NCBI GenBank assembly: GCA_014155875.1
Contig: JACEFZ010026850.1
Location: forward strand, 840,001 to 904,000
Direction of reading: 5' to 3'
Source of the DNA: Cepaea nemoralis
Lineage: Eukaryota; Mollusca; Gastropoda; Stylommatophora; Helicidae
DNA: 64,000 nucleotides
The notes beneath the pieces were generated by a model that was given only the letters and a program-made list of their open reading frames with translations, was not told the origin of the DNA and made no database searches. Below are positions 10,950 to 22,542 of the stretch, piece after piece. The first letter of the stretch is position 1; the number at the start of each line of letters is the position of its first letter. Both the position numbers and the translations under genes were made by a program.

Positions 10950-11905
10950 TCCTGTGTCCATCTTTGTGCCGTAATGCTCGGCCTTTGCCTCATGTCCAAG
11001 GTGTCGGCATTGTCCTGTGTCCATCTTTGTGCCGTACTGCTCGACTTCTGCCTCATGTCCACGGTGTCTGCATTGTCCAGCGTCCATCTTTGTGCCGTAA
11101 TGCTCGACTTCTGCCGCATGTCCACGGTGTCTGCATTGTCCAGCGTCCATCTTTGTGCCGTACTGCTCGACTTCTGCCTCATGTCCAAGGTGTCGGCATT
11201 GTTCAGCGTCCATCTTTGTGCCGTACTCCTCGACCTCTGCCTCATGTCCAAGGTGTCGGCATTGTCCAGCGTCCATCTTTGTGCCGTAATGCTCGACTTC
11301 TGCCTCATGTCCACGGTGTCTGCATTGTCCAGCGTCCATCTTTGTGCCGTAATGCTCGACTTCTGCCGCATGTCCACGGTGTCTGCATTGTCCAGCGTCC
11401 ATCTTTGTGCCGTACTGCTCGACTTCTGCCTCATGTCCAAGGTGTCGGCATTGTTCAGCGTCCATCTTTGTGCCGTACTCCTCGACCTCTGCCTCATGTC
11501 CAAGGTGTCGGCATTGTCCAGCGTCCATCTTTGTGCCGTAATGCTCGACCTTTGCCTCATGTCCAAGGTGTCCGCATTGTCCAGCGTCCATCTTTGTGCC
11601 GTAATGCTCGACCTCTGCCTCATGTCCAAGGTGTCCGCATTGTCCAGCGTCCATCTTTGTGCCGTAATGCTCGACCTTTGCCTCATGTCCAAGGTGTCCG
11701 CATTGTCCAGCGTCCATCTTTGTGCCGTAATGCTCGACCTTTGCCTCATGTCCAAGGTGTCGGCATTGTCCAGCGTCCATCTTTGTGCCGTACTCCTCGA
11801 CCTCTGCCTCATGTCCAAGGTGTCCGCATTGTCCAGCATCCATCTTTGTGTCGTACTCCTCGACCTCTGCTTCATGCACCCTCATGCCCAAGGTGTCTGC
11901 CATGT
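10950..11905. repeat. 63-bp tandem repeat, about 15 copies
   Basis: Units of 63 bp, for example gtccatctttgtgccgtaat followed by gctcgacttctgcc and catgtccacggtgtc. The period is a multiple of three and the unit has no stop in several phases, so four overlapping 21-residue-repeat frames appear (plus 10964-12025 and 10974-11927; minus 10827-11903 and 10904-11875). A four-unit pattern (252 bp) occurs twice within 11100-11520. It lies in an intron of the host gene, and I treat it as non-coding. Confidence 0.93.
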
Positions 11906-12251
11906 CCTGTGTTCATCTTCGTGCTGATCGACCCCTGCCTCTGTGTTCCAGCAACCAGGCCTTCCGTCGCTGTTCTCTACAAGCCACCGTGGTGTTTAAC
12001 ATGGCCAAAATATTTCAGTTTCTGAGACATGACACTGTTTATGAGCCAGTTTTCTTCTATGTTCAGATCGCGTGGAATCTCTGTATTTCTCTTCTTCTTT
12101 GTCCTCGATGTCCTAAAATGTTATGTAGCATTTGAACTCAGAAGAAACAATTTTTAGTGATTGCAAAATTAGTTTCATATTGTGTAAAGTAATTTCTTCA
12201 TGAGAATGGTTGTTTCTACACTTATGGCGTGATAATTTAATATACAAACAG

Positions 12252-12301
12252 GTTGAAAGTATCAAGTTGCGATGCAAAGAACAAGAGCTGATTTTTTTAG
12301 A
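12252..12301 (+). CDS. Unrecognised repeat-rich gene, small exon 3
   Basis: A 50-base exon between tacaaacag (to 12251) and GA/gtaagc. It encodes VESIKLRCKEQELIFL and leaves two bases that combine with the first base of the 19187 exon to give Glu. 50 + 196 = 246 bases, so the frame is kept from 9521 to 19382. The peptide continues a coiled-coil heptad pattern into the next exon. The acceptor's pyrimidine tract is weak, so this exon is less certain than the others. If it is absent, the alternative acceptor at 19190 would also keep phase. Confidence 0.55.
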
Positions 12302-12403
12302 GTAAGCATTGATTATGTTTGTTTTGTCCTCTCATATCATTCATGTGGGAGCGACTGTAGCGCAGATACTTCCTGGAACATTATGATGATTATCTACTGC
12401 CAA

Positions 12404-13425
12404 TTTTTTTTTTTTTTTAAATTAACAATGTCAGAGAAGTTTAAAATAGCCGTATAAGTCAGGACCCACTCTACTTGCCAGGCAAGAATGATGCCATCAT
12501 ACTTTTGCTGAAACCATTTCATACACTCGTCTTGTGAGATTCTGTTTTCGGCTCCAATGCTGCTCTTTTTGACTAGATATACTTCATGTCCCTAAACCTA
12601 GGATAGACTTATATAAAACAAGCTTAGCATACTCTGCCACTCAGTTGTGGAATAATCTTCCGCAAGAAATCAAAGACACCACCAATCATTATACAAACAG
12701 TCGCAACCCTGTTTGAACACTACCTCAGGACAGACTACATGCTCCCCTTAAAAAAAAAATACATTCCCATATGTGTGGCACGTTACACCCACCTTGGGTA
12801 TTTATAATGCCCATGTTAAACATTGCCTCAACGAGCCATGTATTATTGATTATTTTTCATGCGTTTTAATGCTTATTGTTCTTTTGTTGTTAAAGAATTG
12901 CTTCATAAGAGATGTTGAATGAAAGAATGTATGAGAGAAAATAGAGAAGAAGGGCAGAATGTCAGACGGGCCTGCGTGCCCAATTCTTAACCCTTTGAAA
13001 ATAAAGTTTTCGATCGTTCGTTCGTTCGTTCTGCGCTGGCTGATGTTAAACCCTGATCTGCCAAGGACAGCAAAGACATCCATGCTGTAGACGTCGATGC
13101 TGGGGTCGTACTTGATGCCCAGGTCAATGTGCTCTTGGATCCCAAAGCCAAAGTTTCCGGTGGCTGAGTTGTTCTTTCTCAACTCATCCTCTCGCACTTT
13201 TAATCCTTTCTCCAGAATCTCCTTAGCCTTGGCACATCGGGCAGTACAGTGGACAGCATTCTTCTCGTGACGCCTGATCCCAAAAGACTTAACAGTGTAG
13301 CGTGGCTTCGATAAGACAGGATCTAGCCTGTCAGTTGCTCCAAGACTTTGCCTCCTCTTGTCAATATGTCACCAGACTCCACCACGTAAATGTTCCCACA
13401 CCGTTTGCGGATTCTTAGATCACGC
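12404..13425 (-). pseudogene. RPL11: Processed pseudogene of ribosomal protein L11, split by a LINE
   Basis: Reads on the minus strand as an intronless RPL11 copy. 13030-13425 gives segments such as [40 protein letters not shown] and [18 protein letters not shown]. 12471-12573 gives the C-terminus ([19 protein letters not shown]) with the stop at 12471. A 15-base T run at 12404-12418 is its poly(A) tail on the minus strand. A one-base loss after KVLEQLTG and a one-base gain near the end break the frame. The N-terminal ~15 residues are missing. A LINE 3' end (12574-13029) sits between the two halves. It is a retrocopy and not expected to make protein. Confidence 0.9.
12574..13029 (+). mobile_element. 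LINE 3' end inserted in the RPL11 retrocopy
   Basis: The start encodes a degenerate LINE C-terminus, YSATQLWNNLPQEIKDTT, a pattern typical of CR1/L2-type LINE ends. It is followed by a 3' UTR ending aataaagttttcgatcgttcg and a TTCG repeat. Copies of the 3' UTR occur at 8453-8655 (minus) and 30835-30925 (plus). Each side joins RPL11 codons directly. Confidence 0.8.
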
Positions 13426-13614
13426 GCACCAGCGAAATTAATAGCGAACTGCGCTGGTTATGTCATGATCACAGTTTGATGTCGGTTCGACACATAGGCT
13501 CACCACTTGCCAAAATTAGTGAAAAGATTGGACCCTAATACTCCTTGCTCGCGACCTATAAAATGTGATCGCTCTAAAACATATCATACCCATAACAGGA
13601 AACTGCTTTCGTTC

Positions 13615-14035
13615 ATTCTGTGCCATGCCGGTAAGCGTGGGCGGTCGTGTTTCGCCATCTTAAACGATCATCAGAGACGTGGATCATCTCTGTGTTCTTG
13701 TACCGACCAAGTCATGTGGTCAAACCGTCCAGATATTTACTTCTCTGCCTTCCCCCTCGATCTTGCCAGTTGTCACCAAGTTCTCCAGTTTATTTCTTCT
13801 CATAACGTGCCCAACAATAATGTGATTGTCTGCGTCTAATTTCTCTAATCCGTCTGCTGCTTTCATTTTCCTCTTGTAGGATTTGCTCATTGGTTGCTAT
13901 GTCTGTCCATGGTATTCTTTGCATTCTCCTCAGAAACCACATTTCCACAGCCATCTGATGGTTTTCAGCGTGTCTGCTCATCGTCCACGCTTTACATCTG
14001 TCACATAAATAAACTTGAGATTCGATCAATGACAA
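13615..14035 (-). mobile_element. RTE-like LINE subfamily 2, C-terminal fragment
   Basis: Minus-strand frame pieces include CKAWTMSRHAE, MWFLRRMQRIPWTD and IREIRRRQS. They match the same region of the copy at 28264-29416 (CETWTMSSQAE, MWFLRKMQRIPWTD). Several stops and frameshifts are present. Confidence 0.75.
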
Positions 14036-14139
14036 CCAGACCCGACATAAGTCTGAAAAAACAAGTAATCCTTTGATGTACAGACTGAGAAAAATTACGT
14101 CGTTAAAACTGTTTACACAGGATCGGCATTTCTAACGGG

Positions 14140-16330
14140 GAAGCCAAACACGTCGCGTCAGAATGTCTACACCTGGTCGGCGATTTTGTTATGATGTGGG
14201 TTGCTCGAGACGAACAACGGCGTCATTTGTCTGCGAGGCGGGAGACGGCATTTGAAGTGCAAGACGAAATGTCTGAATGCAAGGCGGGATGGATTCTCTG
14301 ATGTGGGGAATTCTCTGGTTCACAGACAGACTGGAATTTCCCCAAATGAAAGCAAATTTGACCGCGGGTTGACTCCAGTTAGTCTAGAACAGGAGGAGGA
14401 ACCAGACTCTGAACTGGTAAGCATCTGGACTTTTTGGTGACGTCACTCACAGACCAATATAAAAAGCGTTGCAGTAAACAAGAGGAGTGAGTTGACCAGA
14501 TTTCTGAAGTTGGAAAGAGCGATGCAGTATTCCGAGTTGTGTTACATAAAAGAAACTAGGGGTGTCAAAGTGTTGATAGTTATCGGCGGACATAGATCCA
14601 GTCTGTGATCGCCTAGTTTCGATTAGCAACTGGAATAGGCATATGGTAGGCTATTAATCATATCTAACTTAGAGTATGATTAGGAATAGAGTACAGTATG
14701 TGCGGTAATATAATGTATCATAGTGCGGTGATATAATGTATTATAGGTGTAATGATATAATGTTTTATGATTACTGATAGAATGTTCTATAAGTGCGGTG
14801 CTAGAAAGTATCATCTGAGCGTCGGCACTAGTATTCTATTGTGTGGCTTCAACTAGCTTGTGTGATATATCATTTTACTCAGGGAGTTGAGGACAATGTA
14901 GTGGAATAATAATTAGAGAGATTAAGGATGGTTGAGAGGGAGGAGAGGAATGTGAAATGGTAGGATCTTCCAGTAGGGCATCAGCTGGGTTTCTACCCGT
15001 TCCTTTATTCTTTCCTGGTGTTGCCATGTCTCAGATCATATGATGAGTTATTTGGCCGTATGACAGAGATCGGATCTCTGTTATAGATCTGAGTGCTGCT
15101 ATTGTCCAACACTCACCTAATTCCGGCCAGGATTGAGTTGCCCTCACCATAGTATTCTCTATTCTACAGGTTCCATTTACAGGTCCACGTATGTGTGCTA
15201 TGATTTTGACCAGTGAAGCTAACACATTTTAGAAGATGATGGCTCAGAATTTGAAGACAGAAGTTGCTGAGAGGCCGCTACATTGGGCTTATACCCAAGT
15301 TGGTTTGTGGGAACCTGACTTCTGCTGAGCAGGATATGCTGATGATACTTATGTTTTAGCAAGTGATAGGTGTATCACTGAACAGTCAGAACATTATATA
15401 TATTCTACATATACAACACTGATACCAGAAACAGTCATATAAATATTATACTGATACCGGGAACTTCAGATTGTGTTGTTAATATGGGGAATCTTTAAAA
15501 CCAGTGACACTAGATCAAGTAAGATTTCCCAGTAACAGTGACAATAGTGTTAGAATTTTCTAATTAACATTCGGTTAAATAACAGAGGAAATTCATAGTG
15601 TAAAACAGATTGAAGACTCTCATTAGACAGTGTTTGTCATGGGTGTCCAAGCATCCTAGTGGTTCAAGAGACAACGGAGGAAGTCTTCACGTGACCGGAG
15701 GAGCATCACCTTGGTGAGGTTGCTTGTCTGGACTGAATGGTGCTAGTGTGTTCTCAGCACAGTGATGTGAATGACTATACTCCTGAACACTGATCTGAGT
15801 CTACAGACACTTTAGAATATACGTCACACATTCTACACTTTATATACACACACACACTTCTCCTACATATACTCTTTGCTTTAATAAATTTCTTGTGTTT
15901 ATTTGTTGAAGCTAGAGTTGTCACGTATGTTATGTTGGAGAAGAATGAGAGGGGGCATGATCCAGGAGTGAGTAAGAGTGAGAAGAAGGTGTCTTCAGAT
16001 TGAGGGAGTGTTGTGGACGGAGTCTACTGGATATCTCCAGGATAGAGATATTGAATTAAAACACATGTGGGTGTTGATTCCCCTCACTCCAGGGACGACA
16101 CTAAAGTGGTAAAAAAGAACAAATAACTACTACGACATTCATTCTTTACACACACGACAACATCTATGCAAAAGTAGAGGTTCTATGAAGCACTTCAACA
16201 ATCTTTTTTCTCGTTGCAAATGTGTATATTTCAGCTTGAAGGATGTATCTAATCACTTTAGTTTATGTTGTCTTATTTCTGCAGTGACGTCTGACGTGAT
16301 ACAGTGAAATATGCCAGGCAATAAATCATG
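14140..16330. other. Intron sequence, possible LTR-like remnant
   Basis: No coding gene supported. There is a TATA-like aatataaaaagc at 14455, a short CA run near 15845 and an AATAAA at about 15880. The sequence near 16090 reads ccctcactccagggacgacac, which could be an LTR edge. No paired repeat is present in the window, so I only note the possibility. Confidence 0.25.
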
Positions 16331-16339
16331 AATGTATTG

Positions 16340-16510
16340 TTTGTGTCTCCGTTATTCAAATTCACTAAGGCAAAACATTGTTTTAAATCACTTTATTATT
16401 CAGTATGCGTTCCATTTTGCAAACGACTGATCTCTTCAAGGCACCTCCCGTCATATGTTATGATTGTTCAAAGATTCACTTGTCAGAGAATATTCCCATT
16501 TATCCTTTAT
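16340..16510 (-). mobile_element. RTE-like LINE subfamily 2, short fragment
   Basis: Similar to 28745-28855: caaggcacctcccgtcatatg matches caaggcatctcccataagatg (both shortened here), and agaatattcccattta is shared. Only ~150 bp survive. Confidence 0.5.
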
Positions 16511-16519
16511 TACTTAACT

Positions 16520-18475
16520 TAACTTAACTTTATTACCAAACTAGCAAAGAAATATTACCGGAGAGAAGCCAAAAAGCTATTTAAAAAAATGGATGAATGA
16601 AGAAATCTTAATGCTGATGGACAAAAGGAAACAGAATAAAAATGACAAACAAGAGTATGCTAAGATAAATAAAGAAATAAGAGATAAATGTGTGAAGGCA
16701 AAAGAAAGTTGGTTAAACGAGCAATGCAAACAAATTGAATTAAATTCCATTAAAGATCAAAAAAGTATGCACAGACAAATCAGTGAGCTCACAGGAAGAA
16801 AAATAAGAATAAATACAGGGTGTTTGAAATCAAAAACAGAAAAGATATTATTGGAGGAAGGTGCTATAATGAAGAGGTGGAATGAGTATATAAGAGAATT
16901 ATATAATGGAGAAAGGGAAGAATTAACAGAAGAAAGTAACTTAGAAGGCCCACCTATTCTAAAAGAAGAAGTCGCTGACGCTATGAAACATATGAAGAAA
17001 GGAAAAACAGCTGGGCCAGATGAAATCACAGTAGAAGAATTAGAAGTATTGGGAGAATTTGGGGTAGATATATTAACCAAAATGCTAAATGATATTTACA
17101 ATAGTGGATATTTACCGAGCGATATGGTAAAATCTGTATTTATAGCAATACCAAAGAGACCAGGAGCAATTGAATGTGAAGATTTTCGTACAATTAACCT
17201 CATAAACCATGTCACTAAGCTTCTACTCAGAATTATAATGAGAAGAACAAGAAAGAAAATAAAAATGGAAATTAGTGAAGAACAGTACGGTTTTATGGAA
17301 GGAAAGGGTACAAACAATGCAATATATATTACTAACACTAATAGAAAGGTCAATAGAGAAACAGAGAGACATATATTTATGCTTCATAGGTTATACTAAG
17401 GCATTTGATAAAGTAAAACATGATGAGCTGATTAAAATGTTGGAAGATATCAACATTGATGGGAAAGATTTAAGAATAATAAAGAATATATACTGGAACC
17501 AAGTAGCAGCAATTAAAATGGGAAATAAAGAGGGTAGTTACGAACAGATAAAGCTAGGAGTACGACAGGGGTGTGTCTTGTCACCAGATCTCTTCTCCCT
17601 GTATAGCGAAGTAATAATGAGAGAGATCAACGAGAAGCCAGGAATACTAATCGGAGGATATAATATAAACAATATACGCTATGCAGATGACACAGTATTG
17701 GTGGCGGATAATGCAACAGACCTACAACAATTATTGGACATTGTAGTATCAGAGAGTGCACAGAAAGGACTCTCCTTGAATATCAAGAAAACAGTAACAA
17801 TGGTGATATCAAAGAAAATGGGGACACCAAAATGTGACATAGAAATAGAAGGGGAAATTCTCAACCAAGTGGATAATTTTAAATACCTAGGGGCACTTAT
17901 AACATCAGATGGAAGATGTACAACAGAGATTAAGAGCAGAATAGGGCAGGCAAAAGCCGCATTTCAGAAAATGAAGGATATCTTATGCAGTAAGTCGCTA
18001 TCAATGAATGTAAGAAAGAGAGTGCTAAAATGCTATATAGAACCAGTTTTGCTGTATGGCAGCGAATCTTGGAATGTAAATGAACAAATTAGGAAGAACT
18101 TAGAAGCAACAGAGATGTGGTTTTTAAGACGAATGTTGCGAATTCCTTGGACTGCCAGAGTAACTAACAACGATTGCCTGAAAGAGGCTAATGAAACTAG
18201 AACACTATATACAACAATAAGAAAGAGACAAACAGCTTTCTTTGGTCTTGTGATGAGAAGAGAGGCATTGGAGAACATCGTGACAACTGGAAAGATCGAG
18301 GGGAAGAGAGGCAGAGGCAGACCAAGAGAAATGATGCTGGATGGATTGAGACGGTGGCATGGAGGAATATCATCAGCAGAGTTGATCCAGAACACCAAAG
18401 ACCGAGATCTGTGGAGAGCCATGAACGCTTACGCCAGCCGGCACGGCACTTGATGATGATGATTTCTTTCTTGTT
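16520..18475 (+). mobile_element. RTE-like LINE subfamily 1, best copy in window
   Basis: A 5'-truncated non-LTR retrotransposon with reverse transcriptase and C-terminal region but no endonuclease. It ends with ggcacttgatgatgatgat, a (GAT)n tail. It lies in an intron of the host gene, same strand. Related pieces lie at 10376-10512, 35310-36445, 46386-47105 and 23816-23940. RTE-clade assignment is by general resemblance. Confidence 0.9.
16593..18453 (+). pseudogene. LINE reverse transcriptase, one frameshift
   Basis: Two overlapping frames (16593-17399 and 17275-18453) together cover the RT. The first has the fingers region (KKGKTAGPDEITVEELE, LLRIIMRR, EEQYGFMEGKGT). The second has motif A (YTKAFDKVKHDEL), motif B (LGVRQGCVLSPDLFSLYSE), the YADD of motif C (IRYADDTVLVAD), and a C-terminal block RREALENIVTTGKIEGKRG ending AYASRHGT. 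A single frame change near 17325 separates them. Apart from that, and the missing 5' half, it is well preserved, so it is the youngest-looking LINE copy here. Confidence 0.88.
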
Positions 18476-18785
18476 AGAGACAACCATAATCTGTGTCTTC
18501 TTACCATTTAATTCTAACCGTAGTTGTTCAATGTGTACAATAACCGTATCTACTAAATATTGCAGATCCTGTTCATTGTCTGTAATCAATACTGTAATAT
18601 CCCATTATCTAATGTTAATGATGGTATGTCCCCCAATGGTGATTAATTTCATATCTTCTAAATTTCTATTTAAAAACAAAAATGTTCACTGTACAGGGAA
18701 AAAGATCTGAAGACATTACACCTCTCGCAAACCTCTCGTAATAGACTGATATTGACTTACTTCATTATCACATCAATTGAGAAGG
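18465..18785 (-). mobile_element. RTE-like LINE subfamily 2, RT fragment
   Basis: Minus strand carries DNEQDLQYLVDTVIVH and LRLELNGKKT, matching 28819-29001 of the larger copy. The RT active-site Asp pair region is degraded. It abuts the tail of the subfamily 1 element. Confidence 0.75.
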
Positions 18786-18789
18786 CTCA

Positions 18790-18897
18790 TTCAACGGCCA
18801 AGTGAACATCCAAGATCTACAACAGGTAGCAGCGAACCGCCAGACATGGAGTGCCATGACTTCTGCCTTATGCGCCGACTTAGGCTCAAGAGGAAAG

Positions 18898-18934
<37 letters not shown>

Positions 18935-18935
18935 T
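18790..18935 (+). mobile_element. LINE C-terminus with (CTAA)n tail
   Basis: Frame reads VNIQDLQQVAANRQTWSAM and SALCADLGSRGKTN, then a stop inside a (CTAA)n run at 18898-18934. This is a typical LINE ORF2 end of an otherwise absent element. Confidence 0.6.
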
Positions 18936-19186
18936 CTTCATGGCATTGTTTCCAATATATGTTGTTACAGGTCCGAAGTCTTTCTCATCAATTTGTAGAT
19001 CTGTAAGCATCTTAAAACTGCTTTGGGACAATTTATGTATTATTATTTATTTAATGTTATCATGGTCTGGCAGAATCTCAAAACAGCACTGGTCGAGAGA
19101 AAAAAAATGAAAATTCTGCCTCTGCTGAGGACAGTTTGTATAATGCTATTCTCACATCTAACGTTTGTTCAACTGGCTATTTTCAG

Positions 19187-19382
19187 GCAGGCTATGCAGA
19201 CAAATCAGGCGAAGGTCCAAGTGTTGATTGGAAAAAAGGCAGACATTCTGAAAGTTTTACACGCGAAGAAGGAAGAGCTGAAACAGCTGTATTCTCAACT
19301 GATTACCTTCAAGAATGAAATAACAAACAGACAAAGTTGTGTCAACCTCTACAAAGCTAAAATAGAAACGACACAGAAAGAG
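19187..19382 (+). CDS. Unrecognised repeat-rich gene, coiled-coil exon 4
   Basis: Exon between ggctattttcag (to 19186) and GAG/gtgaaa (19383). It encodes ~65 residues with strong heptad character: QTNQAKVQVLIGKK, ILKVLHAKKEELKQLYSQL, FKNEITNRQS, YKAKIETTQKE. This predicts a parallel coiled coil, so the protein may dimerise. The frame stays open past the donor for ~110 bases before a stop, so the donor choice rests on phase: the exon ends phase 0, matching the 21808 exon. The first base completes a codon begun in the 12252-12301 exon. Confidence 0.72.
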
Positions 19383-19558
19383 GTGAAATTTGAAATAAAA
19401 ACTTATATGGAATGTGTGTATCTGTTATTTATTTTCACAATTAAAGAAAATGGGTCATATTCTAGCTACTTCTTCCTCCTTTTTCCATGCTGATGCACAA
19501 ATGTGATGTATTTAACAAACAGGGGCTATCATGATCATCGTAAAAGGTACATACCCCT

Positions 19559-19596
<38 letters not shown>
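19559..19596. repeat. Poly(G) tract, 38 bases
   Basis: An unbroken G run on the plus strand in the intron, about 175 bases after the 19187-19382 exon. The length is likely variable or collapsed in assembly. Confidence 0.95.
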
Positions 19597-19597
<1 letters not shown>

Positions 19598-19854
19598 AAC
19601 AAAACTTAAGGTCTTTACATATCTTGGAAAAAATGTGGAAAACTTGAAATTTGCACTTCAGAACAAGTAAACATGGAAAGAAATGAAAGGTGTATTGCAG
19701 ACATGATGTATTTTGAGAAATGTTCTGGTCACGCCTCTGATCTGTTTCCATCATGAAGTGGTAGAGGGGTTTACATGTTCCAATGACCTCATCACCCCAC
19801 CCCCTCTCATATGCTATGAAGACTACAGCGTAGCTACTGTTATAGGGTCTCCCA

Positions 19855-20040
19855 TGTCAAGGGATAGAGACCAGACAAGTCTATGGATAGAGACCTGACA
19901 AGTCAAGGGATAGAGACCTGACAAGTCAAGGGATAGAGACCTGACAAGTCTATGGATCGAGACCTGACAAGTCAAGGGATAGAGACCAGACAAGTCAAGG
20001 GATAGAAACCTGACAAGTCAAGGGATGGAGACCAAACAAA
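19855..20040. repeat. 23-bp tandem repeat
   Basis: About eight copies of gggatagagacctgacaagt plus caa, at a 23-bp spacing (19863, 19886, 19909...). A variant with ctatgg replacing caaggg alternates irregularly. Confidence 0.93.
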
Positions 20041-21210
20041 GTGAAACACAAACATGCGGCATTGTAGGAAGGCGGAACAGTAAATGGCTTGAAGAAGCCT
20101 GCATGATAATTATGCTTGGTGATAATGACAAGCAGAATGGTTGCATACTACCATGAACTAGGCCAAAGAGAATATGTTTTCGTCCATAGATCACAAACAT
20201 AATGACATTTTATTGTAGACACCTTAATCTGACCTAATGTATGGTGCTATCCAAAGATCAAATCCACTGCAATGGAACATAGAGGAGCCAACACCTTAAC
20301 TTCAACAGCTTTACACCTTTCCAGGACAAGCGCGGCCAAGCATGGACGCTGTTCAGTCGAGCTAGAAATATTCGTTCCTATACAAACAAGCTGAATCATG
20401 GGACACTCTTAACCAGACTTTATAGTCCAATGGATATATAACAGCTCTTGCTTATAGACTTAAGTTCAACATGCTATCTAAGTGTATTAACCAGATTAAG
20501 TCACAAGCTTAATTCAAAATATTTTTATCCGATCTTAACACTATCTTCCACCGACTCGGCCGATGGCTTAAAGCTAATTTGGTGGGTTAGTTAGTTAGTT
20601 GTAGCAGTACCACATAATACCATCCAAATTGAAATATCTTATGGCGCACATCAGTTATCTGAACATACTAAAGCTAGTTAGCTGCATAACTTTACAGGAC
20701 GTAGCCTTCAGCCCAAACACTATAATCCAACGTAAAATCTGCAATACAAGACAAAGAGAGTGGTACTGTGTTAATGGACAAGTCAGACTACCAAACCAAT
20801 CTGGAGATCCAATCAGTCAAAATTGCAGCTGGATCTGAAAGCAAACAGTCCAGAAGACATGAATACAAAAATGAGATAAGAAATTCAGTCACTTTTATAT
20901 AGCGTTTTCATCAGTGAGGCAACTGCCAAACTACTCACTCCACAGGACTCACAACTCAAATGACCTCATAAGTAAAGAATGGGATCCATTTACACATCAC
21001 ATCTTTAGGTGCATTGAGCATGTGGCGCCAAGTCTGTATTTTCATAGACCGACCGACACTCGGTGGGTGAGTATCGCCTGCTGCGGAACAAGCTGTGAAG
21101 AAAGTCTGGCCACATGTTCCTACATGCATCCTGGCCTACAAATTGTGATGCCAAATCACATCACTGTCAAATAGTGGGTTCCTGTTTCAGCAATTAAAAA
21201 AAAAAAATAT
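20041..21210. other. Intron sequence without a recognised feature
   Basis: I see no convincing exon, transposon domain or tandem repeat. A short ggttagttagttagttg run is at 20584. Small frames at 20629-20838 and 20914-21174 lack splice context and similarity. Confidence 0.4.
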
Positions 21211-21214
21211 TTGT

Positions 21215-21612
21215 AACACATGGATAACATCAGATGGAAGATGCATCACTGGAATAAAGAACAGAATAATACAAGCAAAAACTGCATTCAATCACATGAA
21301 GAACGTTTTGTGTAAGAATTCATTGTCCTTAAAAGTTAGAAAAAGAGTTCTTGCATGTTACATAGAACCAGTTTTAACATACGGTCGCGAATCCTGGACA
21401 ATTAGTAAACAGGCGAAAAAATCTATGGAAGTCTTGGAGATGTGGTTTTAAAGAAGAATGCTAAAAATTAATTTTACAGCCAAAATGAGCAATCTGGACA
21501 TTTTGAGGGAAACTGAGTCGCAGAAAGAACTTATCACAAACATCAGAAAGGAAGGGAGTCAACACACGAAATGATCCAAGTCGTCGGAGAACGTAATTTG
21601 TGGAGAGGTACT
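21215..21612 (+). mobile_element. RTE-like LINE fragment
   Basis: DNA resembles the RT thumb to C-terminus of subfamily 1: ataacatcagatggaagatg, the block around catagaaccagtttt, gagatgtggtttt and gtaatttgtggagagg. It is heavily mutated. Confidence 0.7.
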
Positions 21613-21807
21613 GGATGATGAACACTTGTCTGTGATACCAAAATTTTAGTTCTTCCATTGTTTGTAAGTCCTGCACAACGAAGGTGTAACTCGAATTAAG
21701 TTCGTGACAAATAAAAGACTCATGCATTTTATTCACCATCTTGAAGACTTCAAACTTTGCATTGTTCTGAATTTCCTGTTGGTAATGACATTTTTACATC
21801 TTGCTAG

Positions 21808-21924
21808 ATTCACCTTATGGGAAAAGGGAAGGAACAATGTCAAGCACACAAAATTAGAAGTGAATTGTCTGAATCAGCAGCGGATATGGCAACTTCCATG
21901 ACACATAGTGCCCTTCAATCGCAT
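21808..21924 (+). CDS. Unrecognised repeat-rich gene, exon 5
   Basis: 39 codons, too short to show as a stand-alone frame. Acceptor tttttacatcttgctag ends at 21807, the donor is CAT/gtaagc at 21925, and both sides are phase 0. It encodes IHLMGKGKEQCQAHKIRS then ELSESAADMATSMTHSALQ. It is polar and probably helical. It joins the coiled-coil exon (19187) to the last exon (24608) in frame. Evidence is splice sites plus phase only. Confidence 0.62.
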
Positions 21925-22235
21925 GTAAGCTGATTTGTGTTTTTATTTTTATTAAACAAATTTAGTCAAGTCTTAGTCAGATATGACTCAGTTACCGTAT
22001 GACAGTAAATGATACTACCTGCTTTCTTTTAGCATTAAACCCAACACCCTTCATTGTGCCAACGGCTTCCGTGGAGGAGTGCAATTGAGAGGCTACAAGC
22101 CTTATCCTGCTGCGAGAAAATGCAATCTAAAGATTAATAAACATGGTAGGGCAGACCCGGCCCTAAGCCTTGGTCAGCAACTGTTTTAGGAAGGAAGCCC
22201 CGTCAGGCAGACAGATCTGCAGCTTGTCTTATTCC

Positions 22236-22325
22236 AGATGTATTGATGTTAACATTTCCTCTGGAGTAAACTAGGCACACAGATGTATTGATGTTAACAT
22301 TTCCTCTGGAGTAAACTAGGCAGGC
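22236..22325. repeat. Direct duplication, ~43 bp
   Basis: Two tandem copies of a segment starting cagatgtattgatgttaac and ending actaggca, inside the left arm of the large inverted repeat. The right arm has one copy. Confidence 0.9.
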
Positions 22326-22475
22326 CGAGAGAGGGATCGTGCTTCTTGGGCGACATGTGTCTACAATTCAACCCAGGCGTTTTGCAATGAAGAGGCTATT
22401 ATGAATTTATTTTTTTTTGGGGGGGGGGGGGAATACAATGTAACAAACTATCGTCTGTCAAGACGGCCAGGTGCC

Positions 22476-22542
22476 AGTAGTAGTAGTAGCAGCAGCAGCA
22501 ACATCAACAGCAGCAGCAGCAGCGGCGGCAACAGCAGCAGCA
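22476..22542. repeat. (AGT/AGC)n trinucleotide tract
   Basis: gtagtagtag then cagcagcag with caa and cgg interruptions, at the centre of the inverted repeat. The Ser-rich frame over it is an artefact. Confidence 0.9.

Noticed and set aside
10827..12025. Four overlapping 300+ codon frames over the 63-bp repeat
   Set aside because: Unit length is a multiple of three and stop-free in several phases; the frames exist on both strands equally.
14201..14440. Open frame with Arg/Lys/Glu-rich 79 codons in an intron
   Set aside because: Ends in CTG/gtaagc like an exon, but has no acceptor matching the phase of neighbours and no similarity; it would break the 12301-19187 join.
18895..18935. Separate (CTAA)n microsatellite
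   Set aside because: It directly follows a LINE C-terminal frame and stop, so it is that element's tail.
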